Source: Desulfovibrio sp. (GTDB taxonomy: Bacteria; Desulfobacterota; Desulfovibrionia; Desulfovibrionales; Desulfovibrionaceae). From it: 10,000 bases of DNA. Positions 1 through 6,518 of the stretch are shown here, in pieces. The notes beneath the pieces were generated by a model. The model saw only the letters and a program-made list of their open reading frames with translations. It was not told the origin of the DNA and did no database searches. How positions within the stretch are numbered: the stretch's first letter is position 1; every line of letters starts with the position of its first letter. The DNA lies in the NCBI GenBank assembly GCA_020217165.1, contig JAIWOE010000044.1, positions 1 to 10,000 of the forward strand, given 5' to 3'. Made by a program: the position numbers and the translations under genes.

Positions 1-128
1 TGGATGAACTCAAGGCCAACTGGGCCGAGGACACCACCTGGACCCCGGCCATGGCCCAGGAAACCAGGCAGCGCGGCTATGCCCAATGGGCCAAGGCCGT
101 GGAACGAACCCTCAACTGGCTGGAATAG
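1..128 (+). CDS. glpK: Glycerol kinase, C-terminal end (partial)
   Basis: Only the last 41 codons are in the window, read in the frame whose first full codon starts at base 3 and ending in TAG at 126-128. Glycerol kinase phosphorylates glycerol with ATP to give sn-glycerol-3-phosphate in the cytoplasm. The visible tail has the family's usual end: an acidic/Trp stretch (ANWAEDTTWTP), then a helix with R-x-x-x-Y-x-x-W-x-x-A-V-E-R (RQRGYAQWAKAVER), closing with NWLE. Catalytic and ATP-binding residues lie upstream of the window and cannot be checked. The next gene, glpD, starts 84 bases downstream on the same strand and uses the product of this enzyme, which supports the call strongly even though the fragment is short. 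Another FGGY-family sugar kinase is the main alternative. Confidence 0.85.
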   Translation, partial: DELKANWAEDTTWTPAMAQETRQRGYAQWAKAVERTLNWLE

Positions 129-212
129 CACGGACGGACCGGCGGGGGACTTTGTTGGCGAGCGCCCCCCTGGCACGTTGTACGTTGTTTCGTAATACGC
201 ACGAGGACTTCC

Positions 213-1772
213 ATGTTCAGAGACGAGATGCTCCGCAGTCTGGAACGCGAGCTGGGCTATTGGGATATCATCATCATCGGCGGCGGGGCCACGGGCCTGG
301 GGGTGGCGGTGGATGCCGCCTCCCGCGGCTACTCCACCCTGCTCCTGGAACAGCACGACTTTGCCAAAGGCACCTCCAGCCGCAGCACCAAACTGGTGCA
401 TGGCGGCGTGCGCTACCTGCGGCAGGGCAACATCTCCCTGGTGCTGGAGGCCCTGCACGAGCGCGGCCTCATGCTTCAGAACGCCCCGCACCTGGTGACC
501 AACCAGTCCTTCCTGGTGCCCAATTACGACTGGTGGGACGGCCCCTTCTACGGCGTGGGCATGCGCGTGTACGACATGCTGGCCGGCAAGCTGGGCCTGG
601 GGCCCTCCCGCCGGGTCTCCAAGGAGGAGACCCTCAAGCGCATCCCCACCCTCAAGGCCGACGGCCTCAAGGGCGGTGTGGTCTACCATGACGGCCAGTT
701 CGACGATTCCCGCCTGGCCGTGAACCTGGCCCAGACCGCCGCGGACCATGGCGGCGTGCTCCTCAACTACATGCGTGTCACCGGCCTGATGAAATCTGGC
801 GACATGGTCAGCGGTGTCGTGGCCGTGGATGAGGAAACCGGCACAGAACATCGCGTGTTCGGCCGCGTGGTAGTCAACGCCACGGGGGTCTTCACCGACA
901 GCATCCTGCAGATGGACAACCCTGCGGCCCAGCCCATCATCACCCCGAGCCAGGGCGTGCACCTGATCCTGGACAAGGAATTCCTCCCCGGCGAGACGGC
1001 CATCATGGTTCCCCAGACCCAGGACGGTCGGGTGCTCTTTGCCGTCCCCTGGCATGGCAAGGCCGTGGTGGGCACCACGGACACCCTGGTGGACCATCCC
1101 AGTCTGGAGCCCGTGCCCCTGGAAGAAGAGGTGGATTTCATCCTGGAGCACGCGGCCCAGCACATGGCCAAGGCGCCCACCAGGGCCGATGTCAAGAGCG
1201 TGTTTGCCGGCCTGCGGCCCCTGGTGAACCCCGGCGGCGGCAAGGGCACCTCCTCCATCGCCCGGGATCATTTCCTGGTGGTCTCGGAGTCCGGCCTGGT
1301 GACCATCACCGGCGGCAAGTGGACCACCTACCGCAAGATGGCCCAGGAAACCGTGGACAACGCCGCCCTCATCGCCGGGCTTGAGGAAAAAGCCTGTGTC
1401 ACCAAAAACCTGCGCATCCATGGCTGGCTGAAAAATGTCAACGCCAAGGACCCCCTGCACGTGTACGGGTCCGACCAGCCCTTCATCCTGCACCTGGTGG
1501 AACGCACGCCGGCCCTGGGAGAAAAGTTGCACCCCGCCCTGCCCTACATCAAGGCCGAAGTGGTCTGGGCCGTGGAAAAGGAAATGGCCCGCACCCTGGA
1601 AGACGTGCTGAGCCGGCGCACCCGGGCGTTGTTGCTGGACGCCAAGGCCAGCGTGGAATGCGCCCCCGAGGCGGCCCGCCTCATGGCGCAGACCCTGGGT
1701 CGGGACGCCGCCTGGGCCCAGGCTCAGGTGGAGGATTTCACGCAGCTGGCCCAGGGCTACATCATGGCCTGA
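213..1772 (+). CDS. glpD: FAD-dependent glycerol-3-phosphate dehydrogenase
   Basis: This 519-residue flavoprotein oxidises sn-glycerol-3-phosphate to dihydroxyacetone phosphate and passes electrons to membrane quinone; the family is peripheral on the inner membrane. An N-terminal Rossmann FAD site is clear: DIIIIGGGATGLG at residues 18-30 and the ribose-binding E46. It is followed by the GlpD signature GTSSRSTKLVHGGVRYL (53-69). The substrate/FAD region has WHGKAVVGTTDT, FAGLRPLV and ITGGKWTTYRKM (about 365-376). The last ~120 residues match the DAO C-terminal domain (EKEMARTLEDVLSRRTRALLL). Length is close to the ~500 residues usual for aerobic-type GlpD. The ATG at 213 is chosen because ACGAGGA (201-207) sits five bases upstream. 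Position right after glpK implies a glycerol utilisation operon. There is no sign of damage. The anaerobic GlpA subunit is less likely because the chain has no extra cysteine-rich C-terminal domain. Confidence 0.96.
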   Translation: MFRDEMLRSLERELGYWDIIIIGGGATGLGVAVDAASRGYSTLLLEQHDFAKGTSSRSTKLVHGGVRYLRQGNISLVLEALHERGLMLQNAPHLVTNQSFLVPNYDWWDGPFYGVGMRVYDMLAGKLGLGPSRRVSKEETLKRIPTLKADGLKGGVVYHDGQFDDSRLAVNLAQTAADHGGVLLNYMRVTGLMKSGDMVSGVVAVDEETGTEHRVFGRVVVNATGVFTDSILQMDNPAAQPIITPSQGVHLILDKEFLPGETAIMVPQTQDGRVLFAVPWHGKAVVGTTDTLVDHPSLEPVPLEEEVDFILEHAAQHMAKAPTRADVKSVFAGLRPLVNPGGGKGTSSIARDHFLVVSESGLVTITGGKWTTYRKMAQETVDNAALIAGLEEKACVTKNLRIHGWLKNVNAKDPLHVYGSDQPFILHLVERTPALGEKLHPALPYIKAEVVWAVEKEMARTLEDVLSRRTRALLLDAKASVECAPEAARLMAQTLGRDAAWAQAQVEDFTQLAQGYIMA

Positions 1773-1806
1773 CCACATCCTGCCGCAGCACGCGCCAGGA
1801 TGTTTC

Positions 1807-1846
1807 GGGGAGCATCTTCCGTGCGGGGGGTGCTCCCCCTTTTATT
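1807..1846 (+). terminator. Intrinsic terminator after glpD
   Basis: The sequence can fold two ways: an 8-bp stem GGGGAGCA (1807-1814) with TGCTCCCC (1831-1838), or a tight GGGGG-TGCT-CCCCC hairpin (1826-1839). Either is followed by TTTTATT (1840-1846) on the + strand, which is a classical terminator layout 35-50 bases past the glpD stop. The T-run is also the tandem TAATAA stop of the converging kinase gene. Read from the - strand the hairpin has no U-tract after it, so it should mainly stop glpD transcripts. Confidence 0.75.
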
Positions 1847-4800
1847 ACCCCCCCCCGGACCAAGCCGGGGCATGCGTCTTGAGGAGTTCGTCCAGGGCCC
1901 GGAAATCCAGAGGTTTGGACAGATAGCCATTCATCCCCGCTTCCAGAAAGCGTTCCCTGTCCCCCTGCATAGCAAAGGCGGTGATGGCCACCATGGGCGT
2001 GTCCACGCCGTCCGCACGCAACATGCGGGCCACGTCAATCCCGTGCACCAGGGGCAGCTGGATATCCAGCAGGATGAGGTCAAAGGTGCCCTGCCGGGCC
2101 TTGGCCAGGGCGTCCTCCCCATTGACGGCCGTGACCACCGCGTGGCCACGCCGGCCCAGGAAGGTTTCCATGGTGTAGCGGTTGGTGGGTTCGTCCTCGG
2201 CCACCAGAATACGCAACGGCCGCGCAACGGGCGGGCTTTCGGCGCGGCCCGATCCGGCGGCGGCTTCCGGGTCCCTTGCCGGCGCCGCTGCCGGCTCCAT
2301 AGCCTCCCCTGGCAGGGAGGCGCACGGTAGGGTGACGGTGAATTCCGACCCTTCCCCCGGCCGGCTGGCCACCTGCACGCTGCCGCCCATGAGCTTGACC
2401 AGACGCGCCACCACGGCCAGTCCCAGGCCTGCGCCCTTGTGGCGCATCTCGCCGCCATGCGGGGCCGGCGGGGTGGGCCGTTTGACAAAGGCATCGAAAA
2501 GCAGGGGGATGTCCGCCGTGGCGATGCCCGGCCCGGTGTCGGCGACCTGGAACACCAGCACCACCCCCTGGGATTCCTGCGGGGCGTCCTCCACGGAGGA
2601 AGCGGCCGAGGAGGCGCCGGGCGCTCCGAAGAGTGCCAAGTGCTCGGGTCGCAGGGTCCGCGCCGTGGGCTCTGCTTCTCCCGTGCGCAGGGCGATCACT
2701 TCCAGGGTCACCCCTCCGACGGCGGTGAACTTCACGGCATTGCCCAGCAGGTTGAAGAGCACTTGCCGCAGCCGGCCAGCATCCCCCAGAATGACCTCCG
2801 GCATGGCCGGGTCCACCCAGACCTCGAAGCTCAAGCCCTTGGCCTGGGCCTCCTGCTGGAACAGGGCGGCCACTTCCTCCACCAGCATCCGCATGTCCAG
2901 GGGCTTTTCCTCCAGGGTCAACCGGCCAGCCTCCACGCGGGAGAGGTCCAGGATGTCCGACAAGACGGTCAACAACCCGCGGCCGGCGACTAGGCCCGTC
3001 TCCACATATTCCTGCTGCTCCTCGCTGAGGGACGTGAGGGACAGCAGTTGCAACATGCCCAGCATGCCGTTGAGGGGGGTGCGGATCTCATGACTCATGT
3101 GGGCCAGGAACTCGCTTTTGGCCTGGGAGGCAGCCTCGGCGGCGCGGGTGGCCGTGCGCAGCTCCTCCTCCATGCGCAGGCGGGTGCTCAGGTCGCGACA
3201 GATGGAGGACAACCGCAGCACCCCGCCATCGGGTTCCCGATGGGCGATGAGGGCCTGGGAGACGGGCCGCTCCTGCCCACGCCAGTTGCGCAGCACCGTC
3301 TCGCCCATCCAGACGCCCTCCCGCAGGGCCGTGGGAATGGCCTCGGCCACCATGCGCCGCCCCACGTCCGAGGGGTGCAGCATGGGGATGAGCAAGGGCA
3401 CCTCGGCCCGGGAGTCCACCTCGTAGAATTCACGGCCGGCGTTGTTCAGATACAGCACCTGCCCCGAGGCTTCGGCCATGAAGACAATGTCCGGGGAGGA
3501 TTCCAGGACGGTCACCAGCCGGGCGCGGACCTGCTCCGCCTCCAGCACGGGGGTGGTGTCCAGGGAAAATCCAGTCAGATGGCCGTCATGATCCTGAAAA
3601 ACATAGGTTTCCAGCTGCCAGGAGGCATCCGCAGACTCTCCCTGCATCACAAAGGATGTTGCCCCGGTCTCCCGCGCCCGGGCCAGGCGTTGGGCGAACC
3701 GTGGTAGGACGAGATCAAGCCGGCGGCCCACCAGGGCGTCATCCTCCAGGCCCAGCCTGCGCAGGGCCTGTCCACGGCTGAAGCGCACCACCTGGCTGGC
3801 ATCCACCTGAAAGACCATGACGGGCAGCTGGCGCAACATGCCTTCCAGCAGGCTTCCCTTTGCTCGGGCGTCGGCCTCGGCCACGCACCTGCGCCGCACC
3901 TCCCGCTTGAGCTTCCGGTTGAGCAGCAGCAGCACCAGGGCCACGGCCACGGCCACGCCGGCCAGGGCCAGCCCCAGGGACCGGCGCAACGCCTGCAGGC
4001 GTTCGGATTCCGAGATGTGGAGCATGCCTTCCACGCGCTCCAGGTTTCCCGCATAGCCCAGGGCCAGCAGTTCGCCGGCCATGGCCTGCCAGCGCACGGG
4101 CTGCATGCTGCCGATGGGCGCCAGGTCCGGCGCCACCAGACGCTGTACGGCCTCGGCCTCACGCAGCAGGGCCGCCCTGTCCGCCTCCGGGGCATAGTGT
4201 TGGAGAATACTGTCCACCACCGCATCGGGATGGGCCAGGGCATATTCCCAGCCCTTGAGGGTGGCGCTAACAAAGGCGTCCAGTTCCTGCCGACGGCGCT
4301 TCAGCGTTGCCTCATCCGTGAACAGGGTGTCGCCATAAAACTCAATGTCGTATATGGCCGGACGCAGGACCACGGGGTCCAGCCCACGGGCCTGCAGCTG
4401 CGGGACCTGGGTGGAGAGGTAGCCGGAAATGGCATCCACCCTGCCTTCCAGGAGATCGCCCACGCGGGTGGTGACGTTATCCGCCAGGATCACGTCTTGC
4501 ACGCGGACGCCAGCCTTGCGCAGCATGGCCCAGAGTTCCAGGTCGCTGTGCAGGGTGATGGCCAGCCGTTTGCCGGCCACATCCTGGGGGGTGGCGATGC
4601 CTGAGCCCTTGAGCGCCAGGAGGGCCAGGGGCGAACGCTGGAAAATGGTGGCCAGGGCCACCACTGGCTTGCCGGCCAGGCGGGCTTCCAGGATGTTCGC
4701 CGCGCCGATGCCCACATCCGCCCTGCCGGCCAGCACCTCGTCCACCGCGTCCAGGCCGCCGGTCCATTCCTTGAACACCACCTGCACGCCGGCGGCGTCG

Positions 4801-5000
4801 TAAAATCCCTGTTCCTTGGCCGCGTAACACCCGGCAAACTGGAACTGATGCCGCCAGTTGAGCTGCACCGTCAGGGGGGTGGGCGTTGCCCTCGCCTTCC
4901 AGAGTGCTGGCCCAAAGATCGCCCAATACGTCGCCGCGCCAGCCAGGCAAACCCCGACCAGCATCAGAACCCTTACCAATCGCGGCGAGAACGCGTCCAT
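1845..5000 (-). CDS. Hybrid sensor histidine kinase with NMT1/THI5-type periplasmic binding domain
   Basis: A 1051-residue inner-membrane sensor. Visible order: N-terminal membrane segment (about 8-30); NMT1/THI5-like solute-binding domain (about 43-260) opening with LTVQLNWRHQFQFAGCYAA and containing GRADVGIGAANILEARLAG; a helical region to about 335; second membrane segment (about 340-363) ending in a basic NRKLKREVRRR; two PAS-like domains (about 380-490 and 493-605); HisKA with SHEIRTPLNG, phospho-acceptor H637; HATPase with N754 (N box), D821TGPGIA (G1) and G856AGLGL (G2); an Ala/Pro linker; and a receiver domain with E935/D936, phospho-acceptor D979 and the conserved Thr (AITAF) and Lys (LSKPLD). 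All catalytic residues are present, so it should be active. No HPt domain or partner regulator is in the window. The ligand is unknown: NMT1-fold proteins bind thiamine precursors, taurine, nitrate and others. ATG 5000 has no good Shine-Dalgarno. M13 (codon at 4964) has AAGGG just upstream, but starting there would lose R7 and R10, which favour correct membrane insertion. It ends in a G9 run then TAATAA. Confidence 0.93.
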   Translation of the reverse strand: MDAFSPRLVRVLMLVGVCLAGAATYWAIFGPALWKARATPTPLTVQLNWRHQFQFAGCYAAKEQGFYDAAGVQVVFKEWTGGLDAVDEVLAGRADVGIGAANILEARLAGKPVVALATIFQRSPLALLALKGSGIATPQDVAGKRLAITLHSDLELWAMLRKAGVRVQDVILADNVTTRVGDLLEGRVDAISGYLSTQVPQLQARGLDPVVLRPAIYDIEFYGDTLFTDEATLKRRRQELDAFVSATLKGWEYALAHPDAVVDSILQHYAPEADRAALLREAEAVQRLVAPDLAPIGSMQPVRWQAMAGELLALGYAGNLERVEGMLHISESERLQALRRSLGLALAGVAVAVALVLLLLNRKLKREVRRRCVAEADARAKGSLLEGMLRQLPVMVFQVDASQVVRFSRGQALRRLGLEDDALVGRRLDLVLPRFAQRLARARETGATSFVMQGESADASWQLETYVFQDHDGHLTGFSLDTTPVLEAEQVRARLVTVLESSPDIVFMAEASGQVLYLNNAGREFYEVDSRAEVPLLIPMLHPSDVGRRMVAEAIPTALREGVWMGETVLRNWRGQERPVSQALIAHREPDGGVLRLSSICRDLSTRLRMEEELRTATRAAEAASQAKSEFLAHMSHEIRTPLNGMLGMLQLLSLTSLSEEQQEYVETGLVAGRGLLTVLSDILDLSRVEAGRLTLEEKPLDMRMLVEEVAALFQQEAQAKGLSFEVWVDPAMPEVILGDAGRLRQVLFNLLGNAVKFTAVGGVTLEVIALRTGEAEPTARTLRPEHLALFGAPGASSAASSVEDAPQESQGVVLVFQVADTGPGIATADIPLLFDAFVKRPTPPAPHGGEMRHKGAGLGLAVVARLVKLMGGSVQVASRPGEGSEFTVTLPCASLPGEAMEPAAAPARDPEAAAGSGRAESPPVARPLRILVAEDEPTNRYTMETFLGRRGHAVVTAVNGEDALAKARQGTFDLILLDIQLPLVHGIDVARMLRADGVDTPMVAITAFAMQGDRERFLEAGMNGYLSKPLDFRALDELLKTHAPAWSGGG
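1848..1856 (-). repeat. G9 homopolymer at the kinase C-terminus
   Basis: Nine C on the + strand (nine G in the coding sense) encode the last three glycines of the hybrid kinase, immediately before its tandem stop TAATAA. A gain or loss of one base would bypass both stops and add roughly 30 residues read antisense into the glpD 3' end. Such runs are prone to polymerase slippage and to sequencing error. Confidence 0.9.
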
Positions 5001-5037
5001 GGCCGGGGTCTAGCATGGAATTTCCAGATTGACAAAA

Positions 5038-5853
5038 TCAGGATTCCAGCCCAGGACGCCCGCCTCTTCTGCACGCCCAGGCCAGCACGGCGACCCCGGC
5101 CAGAATCATGGGCAGGGAGAGCAATTGTCCCATGGTCAGCCACCCGAAGGCCAGGTAGCCGAGTTGGGGATCCGGCTCGCGCACGAATTCCACCAGCCCC
5201 CGGAACAGGCCATACAGCAACAAAAATAACCCCGTGACAACGCCGGTGCGCCGTGATGTGCGGGATACCAGCCATAACACCACGAACAGCACCAGGCCCT
5301 CCAGGGCGGCCTCGTACAACTGGGACGGGTGCCGCGGCACTCCCTTGGCCGCCGGGTCCTGGAAGACCATGCCCCAGGGCAACTCCGTGGGCCGCCCCCA
5401 CAACTCGCCATTGATGAAGTTGCCCATGCGGCCGGCAAAGAGACCCGGAGGGGCCAGGGGGCAGACGAAATCCCCGATTTCAAAAAAGGTTATTCCCTTG
5501 CGCCGGGAGAACAGCCATGCCGCCAGCACAATGCCAAGCATCCCGCCGTGAAAGCTCATGCCGCCGTGCCAGACCTTGAAAATCTCCAGGGGATTGCTGG
5601 CAAAATGGCTGAAATCGTAAAAGATCGTATATCCCAGCCGCGCCCCGAGGAGCAGCCCGGCCACGCACCAGGTGATGAGATCGTCCACCATGAGCGGGGA
5701 CCAGCCAGCCCTGGACCACGGCGGCCGGGAAGCCCGCCAGCGGCCCAGAAGCCACGCGGTGCCAAATCCCAGCATGTACATGAGGCCGTACCAGCGCACG
5801 GCAATGGGTCCAAGCTGAATGGCCACGGGATCAAAGGCCGGGTGCATGAGCAT
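5038..5853 (-). CDS. lgt: Prolipoprotein diacylglyceryl transferase
   Basis: A 271-residue polytopic inner-membrane enzyme that transfers the diacylglyceryl group of phosphatidylglycerol to the lipobox cysteine of pre-prolipoproteins, the first step of lipoprotein maturation. Recognised from the Lgt signature GRMGNFINGELWG (141-153), WHGGMSFHGG (95-104), HPSQLYEA (175-182) and VREPDPQLGYL (224-234). H102, R142 and R225 align with the residues reported as essential in the E. coli enzyme (H103, R143, R239). There are about seven hydrophobic segments, and length is slightly under the ~290 of E. coli, within the family's range. ATG 5853 is chosen for GAGGA (5861-5865) seven bases upstream; M3 at 5847 is a possible alternative. 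The hybrid kinase starts 37 bases downstream on the same strand, so co-transcription is likely. Upstream lies a divergent intergenic region shared with the small exported-protein gene. Confidence 0.97.
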   Translation of the reverse strand: MLMHPAFDPVAIQLGPIAVRWYGLMYMLGFGTAWLLGRWRASRPPWSRAGWSPLMVDDLITWCVAGLLLGARLGYTIFYDFSHFASNPLEIFKVWHGGMSFHGGMLGIVLAAWLFSRRKGITFFEIGDFVCPLAPPGLFAGRMGNFINGELWGRPTELPWGMVFQDPAAKGVPRHPSQLYEAALEGLVLFVVLWLVSRTSRRTGVVTGLFLLLYGLFRGLVEFVREPDPQLGYLAFGWLTMGQLLSLPMILAGVAVLAWACRRGGRPGLES

Positions 5854-5865
5854 AACATCTTCCTC

Positions 5866-6033
5866 GGGCAGGGTTTTTCACGGCATACGACCCCGGCGAT
5901 CCGGGTGCGGTACAAGTGTAACTCCCAGGCAAATCAACTGCAACTGACTATACTCAACATTTACAAAATATCTGTTGCGTTCCGATGTAACTGTGGTATT
6001 GCTGCAATTGACAGCCTGATCATGTCTGTAACA
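5866..6033. promoter_or_regulatory. Divergent, relatively AT-rich intergenic region (lgt / exported repeat protein)
   Basis: This gene-free stretch of about 170 bases must hold the start signals for lgt (leftward) and the small exported protein (rightward). It is visibly richer in A/T than its surroundings from about 5911 to 6030. Candidate -10 elements are TATACT (5949-5954, +) and its near-reverse TATAGT (5952-5947, -); neither has a good -35 at 16-18 bases. Another weak + pair is TTGCGT (5975-5980) with TATTGC (5997-6002, preceded by TGG), 16-base spacer. TTGACA (6008-6013) matches a -35 perfectly, but any -10 at normal spacing would fall on the ribosome-binding site. Also seen: TGTAAC three times (5917, 5986, 6027), a small inverted repeat CCCGG-CGAT-CCGGG (5892-5905), and CAACTG duplicated in tandem (5936-5946). 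No promoter can be fixed from sequence alone. Confidence 0.4.
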
Positions 6034-6040
6034 GAGGAGA
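6034..6040 (+). promoter_or_regulatory. Ribosome-binding site fixing the start at 6046
   Basis: GAGGAGA lies five bases before ATG 6046. The upstream in-frame ATG at 6022 has no such site, and starting there would add eight residues (MSVTEEIV) in front of a normal signal peptide, so 6046 is preferred. Confidence 0.8.
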
Positions 6041-6045
6041 TCGTC

Positions 6046-6336
6046 ATGAACAAACAGTTGTTCGCCCTTGTCGCCGTTCTGGGTCTGGTGATGACGTCCA
6101 GCGTCATGGCCCAGGCCTTCAGCCTACATGTGGGAGACAATGGCGTTTCCATCAGCACCGGTCCCGTGGTGGTGGCGCCCGCCCCCGTGGTGGTTTCCCC
6201 TCCGCCTCCGGTGGTGGTGGCGCCGGCTCCTGTGGTGGTGGCGCCGCCTCCGGCGGTGGTCCACCCCGCCCCCGCACCAGTGGTGCGTCATGCGCCGGTG
6301 GTGCGCCCTGGTCCCCGTGTGGTGGTGGTGCCCTAG
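6046..6336 (+). CDS. Small exported Val/Pro/Ala repeat protein, function unknown
   Basis: A 96-residue protein starting at ATG 6046. Residues 1-24 form a typical Sec signal peptide: MNKQ, a hydrophobic core (LFALVAVLGLVM), then TSSVMAQA with likely cleavage after MAQA (or after VMA). The short mature head (FSLHVGDNGVSISTG, 25-39) is followed by three 15-residue repeats: PVVVAPAPVVVSPPP (40-54), PVVVAPAPVVVAPPP (55-69) and a diverged AVVHPAPAPVVRHAP (70-84). It closes with VVRPGPRVVVVP. There are no cysteines, Tyr or Trp; the charged residues of the tail are Arg and His only, so the mature chain is weakly basic. The style recalls secreted proteins with PXPV-type repeats, whose role is unknown; periplasmic, envelope or surface placement is inference. 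It is transcribed alone, divergent from lgt and convergent with plsY. Codon choice in the repeats is GTG/CCC/GCG biased as in neighbours. The signal peptide plus strong ribosome-binding site make a real gene likely. Confidence 0.8.
   Translation: MNKQLFALVAVLGLVMTSSVMAQAFSLHVGDNGVSISTGPVVVAPAPVVVSPPPPVVVAPAPVVVAPPPAVVHPAPAPVVRHAPVVRPGPRVVVVP
6163..6297 (+). repeat. Three tandem 45-base coding repeats
   Basis: Units are 6163-6207, 6208-6252 and 6253-6297, in frame within the small exported protein gene. The first two differ by one residue (Ser51 against Ala66) yet differ at several synonymous positions, so the duplication is not recent. The third unit has diverged to carry His and Arg in place of Val/Pro. 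Confidence 0.8.
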
Positions 6337-6410
6337 GGCATTTTACACCATCAGCGCTTGAGGGATACCACCCCCATGGTACTGCATCGTGGTGTGGGAT
6401 GTTGTTGAGA

Positions 6411-6436
6411 ACGCCAGACAACGGCGTGACAATTTT
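6411..6436 (+). terminator. Possible weak terminator after the exported-protein gene
   Basis: A 5-bp stem ACGCC (6411-6415) / GGCGT (6423-6427) with a 7-base loop is followed by GACAATTTT, 75 bases past the stop codon. The stem is short and the T-run only four bases after a GACAA spacer, so this is marginal. The stronger hairpin at 6480-6512 may do the job instead. Confidence 0.25.
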
Positions 6437-6479
6437 CCGATGCGCCCGAACATCAGGTCCTGCCCCGGGTCCTGTCTCG

Positions 6480-6515
6480 CGCCCCGCCGCACCTGTCCTG
6501 GGTGGCGGGGCGTTT
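6480..6515. terminator. Strong GC hairpin between converging genes
   Basis: CGCCCCGCC (6480-6488) pairs perfectly with GGCGGGGCG (6504-6512), a 9-bp stem extendable by a G-U and a C-G pair. On the + strand TTT (6513-6515) follows. The hairpin sits 7 bases beyond the plsY stop on the - strand, where no T-run follows. Its position between convergent genes fits a terminator acting on both, but a convincing U-tract is missing in both directions. Confidence 0.55.
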
Positions 6516-6518
6516 GAG

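Noticed and set aside
2182..3093. Long + strand open frame (303 codons) inside the kinase gene
   Set aside because: It is antisense to a clear histidine kinase. Its product is Arg/Ser/Pro-rich with no recognisable domain, as expected for a shadow frame in GC-rich DNA.
4940..5000. Lipobox in the hybrid kinase N-terminus, suggested by neighbouring lgt
   Set aside because: The only cysteine in place (C18) is preceded by V-G-V; the -1 position is Val rather than Gly/Ala/Ser, so it is not a normal lipobox.
5030..5035. Perfect TTGACA on the + strand near the lgt 3' end
   Set aside because: No -10-like hexamer lies 16-18 bases downstream, and transcription would run antisense to lgt with no gene to serve.
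5329..6045. Upstream extension of the exported-protein frame to an ATG at 5329
   Set aside because: The extension runs antisense through lgt. The signal peptide and GAGGAGA place the true start at 6046.
6163..6297. Tandem repeats considered as a CRISPR-like or satellite array
   Set aside because: The units are in-frame coding repeats without spacers and with protein-level conservation.
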